This document shows, piece after piece, positions 12,001 to 23,900 of a stretch of DNA of 64,000 bases. A program made the position numbers and the translations under genes. The DNA lies in NCBI GenBank assembly GCA_015039465.1, contig MU130157.1, forward strand, positions 124,001 through 188,000. Direction: 5' to 3'. Under the pieces are notes generated by a model, which worked only from the letters and a program-made list of their open reading frames with translations, made no database searches and was not told the DNA's origin. This DNA is from Phlegmacium glaucopus. Taxonomy: Eukaryota; Basidiomycota; Agaricomycetes; Agaricales; Cortinariaceae. Within the stretch, counting starts at the first letter, position 1. Every line of letters starts with the position of its first letter.

Positions 12001-12635
12001 TAGCAACCTCTTCTTCCAAGCCATGAAACCGTTCCTCTAGAGCATCATAGCTATCGTCTGATTGTTCTCCTTCGTCATCAGTAATGTCGTCGTCTGAACC
12101 TCCATCATGAGCATATGGATCTTGTGAGACTTGTAGGCTTTCCGGGTCTGGAGACGGAGAATCGTTGGTCGGATGAGATGGAGGTTCATCTGAAGAAAGC
12201 TCCTCCGCTACGAGCCGTTGAACGTCCTTCTCTGCTTCTCTGATGCGCCGAGAGAGTTCTGAGGTCTGCACAGCACAGGTGAGTACATGCCGGATATGAG
12301 CCGAAGAAGGTAACCCGCTTTAGCCTTTTGGAAATCATGAATTTTATCGAGCTCTTTAGTGAGCATGACGGTGAACTCATTCTCATCTTTGGTAGTCCAA
12401 CCCGTCAGCGCCGTTGTTCGGGACTGGTGAAACGGGGATGAAAAAGTCGGTCATTTCTCTGTTTTCGTCAAACCATCTCGCCAAACTCCTTACCTTGAGC
12501 TCACGTTTAAGCAGGTTGTAGTCCAAGTAAAAAGGTCTCCATTCGTTGTACAAATCAGTCTAATAAGGAGTGGTGAGAAAACTTGCCGAGTGAAACAGAG
12601 ACGGTCCGTACACTTATCTTTGTACCAAACTTCAT
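9065..12635 (-). CDS. VTC4: VTC4-type polyphosphate polymerase (SPX, VTC core, membrane domain)
   Basis: Vacuolar transporter chaperone subunit that makes polyphosphate from ATP and passes it into the vacuole. The start MKFGTKI at 12635 is the canonical SPX N-terminus and continues as [21 protein letters not shown]. The second SPX half includes [22 protein letters not shown], with KHD on its own 9-nt exon. The catalytic core is recognised by [66 protein letters not shown] and [15 protein letters not shown] linker of roughly 250 residues, rich in acidic, Arg and Ser residues, follows (about 9550-10280). Last come three hydrophobic segments of VTC1 type, ending at TAG 9065. It has many introns; one at 11866-11926 uses a GC donor. 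It is divergent from GTR2 across 122 bp. The core makes it a catalytic subunit (Vtc4-like), not an accessory Vtc2/3. Confidence 0.93.
11857..11865 (-). other. VTC4: 9-nt microexon in VTC4 (codes K-H-D)
   Basis: The upstream exon ends CTCAAG, followed by a 61-nt GC-AG intron (11866-11926). Then come AAACACGAT and a 59-nt GT-AG intron (11798-11856). Only inclusion of these nine bases restores the SPX motif KILKKHDKQTN. Skipping it would keep the frame. Confidence 0.8.
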
Positions 12636-12701
12636 GATTTAGGCTAGAGTACGATGACGAGAGATGGGCTAAACTAAACTGATTCTCGGTGCGTAACATG
12701 A

Positions 12702-12709
12702 TCACGTGA
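12702..12709. promoter_or_regulatory. TCACGTGA palindrome (E-box/Pho4-like) in the VTC4/GTR2 divergent promoter
   Basis: The site lies inside the 122-bp gap between the two start codons, 67 bp from VTC4 and 49 bp from GTR2. In yeast, Pho4 binds CACGTG to activate phosphate genes, including VTC genes. Cbf1-type bHLH factors bind the same core, so the factor here is unknown. Confidence 0.55.
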
Positions 12710-12757
12710 CTACTTAAGTTCCGTTTGCAGCGTCGCTTAGCGTAGTGCTTAGCACTC

Positions 12758-14494
12758 ATGGCCTCTGCGGCTGTTAACTACTCTGCAACTTCCTCCTCTA
12801 CACCCATTGCTAAAAGACCAAAGCTGAACGGACGTAGATCTTCGACTGGCTCTGTGGCGCGCACAAAAATACTTCTTCTGGGTCTACGCAGGCATGATCT
12901 TGTCTCTTCTACCAGTCATCCAACATCTTATGCTTGTACACTTATAGGGCCGGTAAAACATCCATCCAGCAAGTTTTATTCAACAGTTTACCTCCAAAGC
13001 AATCATTTTACCTCGAAACAACGTTGCGCATCGTCAAACATCCTATAGAGTCCGTCCTACCCTTGATTTATCTCCCTTCCTAATAAAATCGACATATTAG
13101 CACAGTTATTCCACTTGAAATTTGGGATTGCCCTGCTAATATCACGGTCGACACCCTTGGTGTACCTTTGTCTCAGTTCTCCACTATCGTCTTCGTAATC
13201 GACATCCGAGTCAGCCCATTCTGCTATTGGTCTTTACCGGTTACTTATTTCGCACAAGCAGGATCTATATAACCAACCCATATCTAAGCTCGTAGAGTTC
13301 ATCGTCGCGTCTTACCATCAAAACCCTGGCATCAGTCTCGAAGTTTTTGTGCATAAAGCAGAAAAACTCCAAGAGGATGATAAAATTGGTAGGCGTCGTT
13401 CAGTCTTATCTTTGGTCGTCAGTTAACTCAGACGTGGATAGAGAACTTTCGACAAATCCATGAACGAGTTTCTGACCGTCTTCTGGATATTTCACCTGAA
13501 TATGAACAAATGCAACTGAATTTCCATCTTACTTCTGTGTATGATCATTCTCTGCACGAAGCCTTCTCCAAGGTGCTCCATAAACTTATCGAGTCTCTAC
13601 CTTTCCTTGAGGAGCTTCTAAATGTATTTTGCGCCGTGAGTGGCAATGTCTATTGTTATCATGCTTCAAACCTAGTGGTAACTTGGGATCAAATAGAACT
13701 CCCAATCGCCTAAAGCGTTCTTATTTGACACGAAGTCGAGGCTGTATATTGCAACTGATGCTTCTCCGGTGGATTCTGCAACGCATAACCTATGTTGTGA
13801 CTATCTTTATATGTTGAACTCTTTCGGACCTCTATACACGTACGTTCCCTTCCTGCCTCCTATCTGTGGTTCGAATAGCTTTCCTGATCGTTATCCTAGT
13901 TCAATAACTGCGGACTCGAATCGACGAAGGCAAGTTAGTGCTACTGCACCTACCCCACCTCCTTCGGCGACATCAAGTGGTTCGCTTTCACCAAGGCCGG
14001 ATTTACGGGTCGCAAGTTCACTGTCGACCTCTTCTTCGGATCAGGAGTTCATAAAGACTCCACAGACTCAAGGTCAAGACTCACAACCACTTCATCATGT
14101 GTCTCCCCCGGATCCTCCTTTGCTTGCAACCACCTTGTCCACCCCCAATCACTCGCAGAAACAGGTTTACAGAAATGGGGCGGACTCCCTCTCCTCTCCT
14201 CAAAGGCCTTACCACGTCCCAGGCTCCGTCTCCCATCCAGGTGTTCAAATGAAATCAAAGACCCAGCCCCTCTTTTATCCCTCCGCTTCCACCTCGCTTT
14301 CAAACCCTTCTTCTCCGTCTGGAGGCACAACACTGACCTATCACCTTATTACAAGACACTTGGCATTATTAGCAGTTATACCTACGCCGGTATATGAGAA
14401 ACGTAAAGGATTGGTGGAATACAACGTTGTGTTTTTCAGGGAGGGTGTTCAGGAAATTTGCGATGTTGAGGATGAGGTAAGAGGTGGTGGATAA
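12758..14494 (+). CDS. GTR2: Gtr2/RagC-type small GTPase
   Basis: Rag GTPase of the vacuolar EGO/Ragulator system that signals amino-acid supply to TORC1. After a short Ser-rich N-terminus the frame gives KILLLGLRR, then AGKTSIQQVLF after a 56-nt GC-AG intron (12892-12947), which completes the P-loop. IPLEIWDCPANI is the switch II region, and VFVIDIRDLYNQ and VFVHKAEKL follow, the latter the Rag version of the NKxD box. The roadblock-type C-terminal part is recognised from SRLYIATDASPVD and GLVEYNVVFFREGVQEIC near the end. Between these lies an unusually Ser/Pro-rich stretch of about 150 residues (13.87-14.33 kb) that stays open in the same frame. RagC/D rather than RagA/B is favoured by GLRRAGKTSI and the C-terminal block. 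It is divergent from VTC4. Confidence 0.92.
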
Positions 14495-14913
14495 CACACG
14501 AGATATTACGTAGATTACGGCAAATTAAGTCTACAGAGTTGATTTGTATGTTTCTGATTCCATGCACCATATTTTTCTTTGACTTGAGATAACTTTTTTT
14601 CACTTTACATATTTACGCCCCTTCAATCGTTCTTGATAACTATGAGTATATACATTCCGAGTTCCTTTTGACCATTTCAAAGATCTGCGGACCCTGCAGT
14701 CCAAAATAAGTAGTCTGGGCCAGGATTTATTTCCAAATTTGGGAGGGTGGCACGCGCACTACGATCACGTGATCTCTTCAATAAAATTTCGTTGGGGAAA
14801 GTGCCAGCGAGTTTGGGGATATAAGTTGTTGGGTTCACCCCATAGCATATCCTTTCTTCAACGTCTACTCTACAAAATACCTGGATCCCGACAGCGAACC
14901 CAGGTTTACCCAG
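14495..14913. promoter_or_regulatory. FAS upstream region
   Basis: A 419-bp spacer between the GTR2 stop and the FAS start. It holds a TCACGTGA palindrome at 14765-14772 and a TATA-like ATATAAG near 14819, about 95 bp before the FAS ATG. Confidence 0.5.
14765..14772. promoter_or_regulatory. TCACGTGA palindrome upstream of FAS
   Basis: It sits about 142 bp before the FAS start in the context GATCACGTGATC. The inner 10-mer GATCACGTGA is shared with the VTC4/GTR2 promoter and with the site upstream of the GBD/FH3 gene. Confidence 0.5.
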
Positions 14914-17900
14914 ATGGCACTACCCAATGGACATGCCGTCTACTCACCCTCTATCGAAACACGTCCATTAATTCTTACCCTTGGACAAATCAGAGTAATT
15001 CTTTATTTCATAAATTTTAAGGTAAACGGATACTAAGTACTGTTTTATAGGTTTCAATACCAGTTTCTACCCAATTAGACGAGTGGACCGCAGCAGAGGT
15101 CCTCAAAGACGAATTCACTTATCAATCTCAGCATGATGCTGTCGATACCACAGTTCAGCTAGAAAATCAGGCAGAAGCAACTGTAGAGCTTTCTGCACGC
15201 TTCCTTTCGCATGTCGCGGGGAGTATATCCGAGGACGCCCAATCAACCCATGCTCGTACCGCGTTGCTTCTCAACGTGTTCAAACACTTTACATCAGCCT
15301 ATCTTGCGACGAAGGATATCCATTCTTTGACATCCACTTTTAACACCGAGGCACGCAAGATCGTCCTTTCTGCGTATTTCTATGCCGTAGCTACTCTCAA
15401 AGAGCAAGGAATCGACGGGCCGATTCCAAAGCAACCAGAATCCGCACTTCTTACCGCCGCTTTGTCGAAAAAGGCTTCTATTTTCGCCTTGTTTGGTGGT
15501 CAGGGGACGAACGAGGTCTACTTCGATGAGCTCCAAAATCTCTACGATATATACACACCTTTCCTGGCCTCATTCGTCCAGACTCTCACCGACGACCTCC
15601 TTGCGCCCCTAGCTGCCGAGGAAGAGGCCTCCGCTTATTATACGTTTGGCCTTGACGTGGCGTCTTGGCTTTCAGGCGCGACTACTCGTCCCGCAGTCTC
15701 CTATCTCGCCTCAGTTCCCGTGTCATTCCCTCTTATTGGGCTTACCCAGCTGGTTCAATACTTGGTCGTTTGTCACGTCGCGAACTTAACCCCCGGAGAA
15801 GTTCGCAGTCGCATCTCTGGGGCTACAGGCCACTCTCAAGGTATTATCTCTGCTGTCGTCGTTGCAGCTTCGGGTACCTTCGAAGAGTTCACCGAGAACT
15901 CCCGAAAAGCCATCAGGTGGCTCTTTTATTCCGGTTTGAGAGGCCAACAAGCTTTCCCCGTCACTTCTGTGGAGCCTAGCATTGTTCAAGATGCAATCGT
16001 AGGTGGTGAGGGTACTCCCAGTCCTATGTTGTCGGTTGCTGGCTTGACTCTGAAGGAGCTCCAACCCCATGTCTCGCAGACAAACCAACATCTCCCGCCT
16101 CTCTCTCAGCTTCACGTGTCACTCCACAATGGGCCGAAGACGTTTGTCGTCACTGGTCCTTCCAAGGCCTTGTTTGGTCTCGTTACGAGCTTGAGGAAGG
16201 TTAGGGCACCGAGCGGGCTTGACCAAAGCAAAACGCCCTTCTCTCAGCGAAAGCCCGTTTTCTCAGTCAGGTTCCTGATCGTTGGAGTTCCATATCACAG
16301 CGAGCACTTGAATGGAGTCACGGATTTAGTTGCCGAAGAAGATTTAGAAGACGAGGAATTATGGGAAGCAAAGGATTTGAAGATTCCCGTTTACAACACT
16401 GAAGATGGTACGTCTCTTTTAAAAACATTTGGGCGCATATAGGCTGATTTTTTATGTTTATAGGGTCTGATATGCGTGAATTAAAGTCGTCCATTACGCG
16501 CTCCCTTTGCGATCAAATCTTCACATCGCCTATTCATTGGACTAAGGCCACAAACTTTTCGGAGACCGCTACTCATGCCGTCGACTTTGGGCCGGGTGGT
16601 TTGAGTGGTATTGGGCCGTTGACAGCGAGGAACCTCGATGGTTGTGGCGTCCGTGTTATCGTTGTAGGCGAGAAGGGAAAAGGAGACGCCGAGCTTTTCA
16701 ACTCGCTCGATATCAAGTATGAAGCATCTTGGAGTAAGAAGTGGGCTCCTGGATTAGTTCGAACCAGGTAATGCGTCGTGACCTATTTTTTCGATTTCCT
16801 TATCTAATTTTGCGGTTTATAGCGATGGTGAAATTCGCCTCGACACACCCTTCTCTAGACTTCTCGGTAAACCTCCCATTATGGTCGCGGGTATGACTCC
16901 TTCAACGGTCAAGGCTGGTTTCGTCAGCGCTGTTCTCGACGCTGGTTACCACATCGAATTGGCTGGTGGTGGTCATTACAACGCCGCTGCTCTTCGTTCC
17001 AAGGTAGCAGAGATACAGAAGAAAATCCCTGCTGGTGTTGGCATCACGTTAAATTCTTTGTATATCAATCCACGCCAGTTCGCCTTCCAACTGCCATTAT
17101 GGCAAGAAATGCGTAAGGAGGGTCTTCCAATTGAAGGCTTTTGTGTCGCTGCCGGTATTCCGACCACTGAGAAAGCTGTGGAGATTATCGACGGCTTGAA
17201 GGCTGCTGGTATTCGGCATGTAGGATTCAAACCTGGATCCGTAGATGGTATCCGTCAGGTCGTCAACATTGCGGCCGCCAATCCCGATTTCCCAATCATC
17301 TTGCAGTGGACTGGAGGTCGTGCGGGTGGACACCATTCCTTTGAGGATTTCCACCAGCCAATCCTGGCAACCTATCGTGCCATCCGTCAGCACGACAACA
17401 TTAGCCTTGTCGCCGGTTCTGGTTTTGGCTCTGCAGATGATGTATGGGAGTATCTGACTGGTGATTGGTCTGTGGAACGCTTTGGAGTGCAGCCTATGCC
17501 CTTTGATGGGTTTTTGCTTGCCAGTCGCGTTATGGTGGCCAAGGAAGCACACACAAGCCCCTCCGTCAAGGATTTAATCGTCGCTGCGGCTGGTGTAGAA
17601 GACGGTGCTTGGGAAGGCACATATACGAAGCCCACAGGTGGTATTCTTACCGTTCGATCGGAGTTGGGGGAGCCCATTCATAAGGTTGCGACACGGGCCG
17701 TGAAATTATGGAAGGAGTTCGACGATACCGTGTTTAAATTGCCGAAAGAAAAGAGGGCGTTATGGCTTGGAGAGAGGAAGGAAGAGATTATTGGGAAATT
17801 GAACAAGGGCTTTGCGAAGCCTTGGTTTGGATGGAAGAAGGATGGTAGTATTGCTACCGATCTCGGTGATATGACATATGAGGAGACGGTATTGAGGATG

Positions 17901-20900
17901 ATTAGGTTGATGTTTGTCTCGCATGAGAAGCGATGGGTTGATAATTCGTTGAGGAATCTGACTGGAGACTGGTTGAGGCGTGTGGAGGAACGATTCGCCG
18001 GTGTGAATGGAGGAGGTGTAAAATTATCGTTGTTGCAGAACTTTTCATCGCTGAACGATCCCCTTCCGTTCGTCAAGTCTTTCTTCGAGGCCTATCCTCT
18101 TGCAGCTGAACAACTTCTTGCGGCGGAGGACACGGCATACTTTTTAGCAATCTCGCAACGACCGGGGCAGAAACCAGTGCCCTTCATCCCTGTTCTTGAT
18201 GCCAGTTTTGAAGTGTGGTTCAAGAAGGTGAGTTTTGATGTGATAATTTCACATGTCCTTTTCTCATCGGACAACTTACTAATGTCAATGAGCTTAGGAT
18301 TCCTTGTGGGCCGCCGAAGATATCGAAGCCGTCTTTGACCAAGATCCTCAGCGCGTATGTATCCTTCAAGGCCCGGTAGCTGCGAAATGGTCGATGGTGA
18401 AAGATGAGCCTGTCAAGGACCTTCTTGGCAACATCAACAAAGCCCTTATCCAGCGACTCCTTGAAAGCAAATATAATGGTGACAAGTCCGCTATACCCAC
18501 TATCGATTACCTTGCGGTCCGGGGTCAAGCCGTCCCGAAATCGCTACCCGGCGTTGCTCGCACAGAAGCTGACAGCTCGGTTACTTTCAAGTTCGGAACT
18601 AAACTTCCAGAGACTGAAGCATGGTTCCAGACTTTGGCTGGCTCGGAGCTCAACTGGCTCTTCGCACTTATTTCTTCGCCTACAATTGTTCAAGGGACCT
18701 CTTATGTCGACAATGCTCTACGCCGCATCCTCGTCCCTCGGATTGGACAGACAGTCGTAGTCAAGTATGCGCGGTCACTTCCTTTGTCTGTGACCGTCTA
18801 TGGGGCTGCTCGGTCCTATGGGGAACATGTACCGGCTTTCAAGGCCCTCAGCATCGTCTTCAATGCAGAAACAAAGATGATCAACATCACTATGTTTGAA
18901 GAGCGTCGAGATGTCGCCGTCCCGCTTTCACTCCAGTTCCAGTACTGCCCTGCACAAGGCTTCACGCCCATTCATGAAATCGCCACCGGTCGTAACGAAC
19001 GCATCAAACAATTCTACTGGAAGTTGTGGTATGGCGACGATGAAGTCCTTCCCAACATTGACATTCACGAGAAATTTGTGGGTCCAGAGGCTGCTGTTAA
19101 GTCAAGTGATGTGGAACAGTTCTGTGCCGTGGTGGGAAACCAAGGAGAATCCTTCAAGACCGCGAGGAGTGACAAGGTCCAGGCGCCAATGGATTTTGCT
19201 ATCGTTACTTGTTGGAAGGTATTATCTATATCTCATACCTTATCTCCAAATTGTTAATTCTGCTTGCTATTTCTGTTTAGGCCATCATGAAATCTATCTT
19301 CCCAGCTGCCATTGACGGTGATCTACTCAAATTGGTTCATCTGTCAAACAGCTTCCGAATGGTAGAGGGCGCAACTCCCTTGCAAGTGGGTGACATTTGC
19401 CGTCCTGAGGCTCGCATTGTTTCTGTGACCAACTCCAACGAAGGCAAGATTGTCAAGGTCAAGGGTCACTGTTATCGCAACAACCAGCCCGTCATCGAAG
19501 TCGTTTCGTCGTTCCTCTATCGTGGTCGTTTTGTTGACTATGAAAACACCTTCGACACTACTGAGGAGCCAGATTACTTGGTTCCTCTAGAAACCGATGC
19601 TGATGTTGGAGTCTTGCAATCAAAAGAATGGTTTGAGTGGGAAGACGAGTCATCACCACTTTTGGCCAGCACTTCCCTCGTTTTCCGCATTCAATCTCAA
19701 GTATCCTTTAAGGACAAGACCGCCTATCGCAACGTTTCTGTCTCCGGTGATATCTTCGTTCGGAACCAACTCAAGGTGCTCGTCAAGGTTGGCTCTGTGG
19801 ACTTCCAGCAGGATGATTCACAAGGCAACCCTGTCCTGGCTTATTTGCAACGCCACGGAAAGCCTCAGGGCTTGACTACCCCTCTCGCCAATGAAGGGTA
19901 CTCATTGAATACCCCTGATGTCAGCACTGTCTTCAATGCTCCTTTGACCAACGAACCGTACTCGAAAATCTCTGGAGACTTCAACCCAATCCACGTCAAC
20001 CCTTACTTCTCCGACTTCGCATCTCTCCCTACTACTATCACCCACGGATTGTGGTCAAGTGCCGCGACTCGCTGTTATGTTGAAAATATTGTGGCTCATG
20101 GTCATCCCGATCGCATGATTGCGTAAGTGTTGTTTATTATAAAATCTTATTCTAGAATTTACTTCTTTCTATAGATACGACGCCAAATTTGTTGGTATGG
20201 TCCTCCCTGGAGATGAGCTCACTGTCAAGCTTCGTCATATCGGCATGCGAGATGGAAACATTGTCGTCAATATCGAAACTTCCAATGCCCGGGGCGAAAA
20301 GGTTATTCAGGGTTCAGCTGAAGTCTCTCAACCAAACACCGTTTATGTCTTCACTGGCCAAGGTTCTCAAGAACCTGGCATGGGTATGGACCTGTACAAC
20401 AGCTCTCCTGCTGCCCGTGCGGTTTGGGACGGTGCTGATGCCCATCTCCTAGCCGTTTATGGGTTCTCGATCGTCGAGATCGTTAAGGACAATCCGAAGG
20501 AAAAGACGATCCACTTCGGCGGTATCAAAGGTCAGGCCATTCGACAACGCTACATGGACATGACCTACGACACCATGGACAAGGACGGCCAGGTCAAGAC
20601 TCTGCCACTCTTTGCCGATATCGATGTCAGGTGTCCAAAGTACACATTCAGTCATCCCGGCGGTCTACTTTTTGCAACACAATTTGCTCAGATTGCACTC
20701 GTGGTCACCGAGAAGGCTGCGTTTGAGGATATGCGTGTCAAAGGCTTCGTTCAGAAGGACTGCGCGTTCGCTGGACACTCGCTTGGAGAGTATTCGGCCC
20801 TTGCCTCCATAGCTGATGTTCTCCACATCTCCGCCTTAGTTGATGTCGTTTTCTACCGGGGCATCACTATGCAACGTGCTGTAGAACGTGATTCGGAAAA

Positions 20901-23900
20901 TCGCTCAAATTACGCCATGTGCGCCGTTAACCCCAGCCGAATCTCGCCCACCTTCAGTGATGCAGTCCTTCGTGAAGTTGTTGACAGTATTGCTACCCGT
21001 ACTGCCTCTTTGCTTGAAATTGTTAACTATAATGTTGAGGTAAGTCTTGTTTCTTTGACCACGATACACCCATTTTTTCATACATTATATATCAATAGGG
21101 TCAGCAATATGTTTGTGCTGGAGAGCTTGTTGCTCTGCAGACTTTGACAAACGTTCTGAACTATCTGAAAGTTCAAAAGATTGATTTTGCGAAAGTAAAT
21201 ACCGATTTCTGCTTCAATCTTTAATATTCTAACCATGATTACAGTTGACTGAGACTTTCAGTGTCGAAAAAGTGAAGGAGATGCTCAGCGACATCGTCAA
21301 ATCATGTTTTGAGAAGGCTCAAGAGCTACAGAAAGCTGAAGGTTATATCCAACTCGAACGCGGATTTGCTACCATCCCTCTCCCTGGCATTGACGTACCC
21401 TTCCACTCTCGATACCTCTGGGCTGGGGTTTTGCCTTTCCGTGCTTGTATGCTGACTTCCTCCCCCAATCACTTCCGTTTGACTGACCTTCCTCTTTCAG
21501 ATCTATCCAAGAAAATCAATCCTAGCCATCTTAACCCGGACATGCTCGTGGGCAAATACATTCCTAATCTCATTGCCCAGCCATTCGACGTCTCCCGCGA
21601 GTACGCTCAGGTCATCTATGATCAGACTTCCTCGCCGAAACTGGACAAGGTTCTCAAGAAGTGGGAACAAGATAAATGGGCTAGTGCCGAAAACCGCCAA
21701 AAACTGGCTTATATCATTCTTGTTGAGCTACTTGCCTATCAATTCGCTTCGCCTGTCCGCTGGATCCAGACCCAGGACCTCTTATTCACTACCTTCAACT
21801 TTGAACGTCTCGTTGAGTTAGGTCCCTCGCCTACCCTGACCGGGATGGCAACTCGTACAATGAAGGCCAAATATGAAATTCTTGATGGGTCGGTCAGCCG
21901 GAGTCGCTCTATTCTCTGTCACGCGAAGAATGTCAAAGAGATTTATTACCAGTATGAAGACGAGGTCGAGGTTGCTGCCTCTTCTGATGAAATTGCCGAT
22001 GCTTCTACTACTGCTACACCTGTGGCCTCCATCGCTACCACTGTCGCTGTCTCTGCACCGTCGTCTGGGCCCGTCGCAAGCATCGAAGATGTTCCAACCA
22101 AAGCTATCGATATTCTTCTGGTCATCGTTGCCCAGAAGTTGAAGAAACGAGTGGATGAGATCCCTCTCTCCAAGACTATCAAAGATCTCGTTGGTGGGAA
22201 ATCGACACTTCAGAATGAAATTCTCGGTGATCTTCAGCAAGAGTTCGCTTCAGCTCCTGAAAAGGGCGAAGAACTTCCTCTTGAAGAACTCGGTTCAGCT
22301 TTGGGAAGTGGCTTCACTGGTACCCTTGGTAAATACAGCACAGGCCTTGTTTCTCGTCTCATTGGAGGCAAAATGCCCGGTGGTTTCAATCTGTCGACTA
22401 TCAAGAGCTATCTCAGCAAAAACTGGGGACTCGGATCCTCTCGTTCTGACAGCGTCCTTCTTCTCGGAACCACTCTCGAGCCTCCCAAGCGACTTGGTTC
22501 CGAAGCGGAAGGGAAGAGTTGGCTTGATGGCGTTGTTTCTGTCTACGCTCAGCGTTCTGGCATCTCCCTGGCAGTTCCAGGTACCGGAGGAGCATCCGGA
22601 GGCAGTGGAGGCGGTGCTACAATCAATAGCGAAGAATTCCTCAAGTTCCAAGCCGATCAAGAGAGGTTTGCTGCTCAACATGTTGAACTCTACATGCGTT
22701 ACCTCGGACGTGACTCACGGGCAGGAGAGGTTGCCTTCGATCAGGAAAAAGCCAACAATCTGGCACTGCAAGCCAAGCTCGACAGTATCAACCGCGAGCA
22801 TGGCGATACTTACATTGAAGGCATACAACCTCGCTTCGACATCCTCAAGGCTCGTCATTTTGATTCGTCCTGGAATTGGGTTCGTCAAGACGCTTTGCTC
22901 ATGTACTATGACATCATTTTCGGTCGGCTCACCACCGTCGATCGAGAAATCACTGCGCGTTGCATTGCCCTCCTAAACCGCGCTGACCCTGATATGCTTC
23001 AGTTCATGCAGTACAACATCAATCAATGTGATGCTTCGAAAGGAGAGACATACAGACTGGCGAAAGAGTTTGGTCAAAAATTGATTGATAACACCAGAGA
23101 TGTTATTGGGAAACCTCCGATGTACAAGGATGGTGCGTTCCAACACGTCGTCTTCCTATGTTCATCATACTAATTTTTCTTTTGTAAGTTACTTTCCCTA
23201 CTGCACCTCATACAGAGGTTACAGAGAAGGGTGAAATCAAATATTCTGAAGTTGTCCGTGAAAATGTCCGCAAGCTCGAAGCGTATGTTGAGGAGATGGC
23301 CAGCGGAGACACTGTCTCAGGCGCAGTCAATATCCAGAAGGTTCAAGACGATGTTCTGAAATTGTGGTCCGTTGTCAAGGCATTGCCCGAAATCAGTTCA
23401 GACCAGAAGAACCGCATCAAATCCTTGTACGAAGGCGTTGTGCGTTCTCTACACAACAATCCCGAACCCAATCCTCGTGCTACTCCTCGTAGCCGCCGTT
23501 CATCCTCCCAGTTCCTTCGACCACAAGTTACTGGTGTCACTGCGGTCACCTCTCTCTCCTCGGACAAGATTCCTTTGCTGCACTTGAAACGCAAGGTCGG
23601 CAACACCTGGGAATACAGCAGCAATCTTACCGGCGTTTATCTCGACATTCTCCATGAAATCGCAACTTCGGGAACAACCTTCAAGGATAAGAATGCACTC
23701 CTCACTGGAGTTGGTAAGGGATCCATTGGTGTTGAGGTCGTTAAGGGACTTTTGTCTGGCGGTGCTCACGTCGTTATTACGACTTCGAGCTATAGCCGTA
23801 AGACTGTTGAATACTACCAGTCAATCTTCCAGTCTTTCGGTAGTCGCGGATCAGCTCTTACTGTCGTACCTTTCAATCAGGCCTCGAAACAGGACGTTGA

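Noticed and set aside
16881..18338. FAS as several separate genes (each exon has its own open frame)
   Set aside because: Every gap is a short phase-correct GT-AG intron and the motifs run on without a break, so it is one gene.
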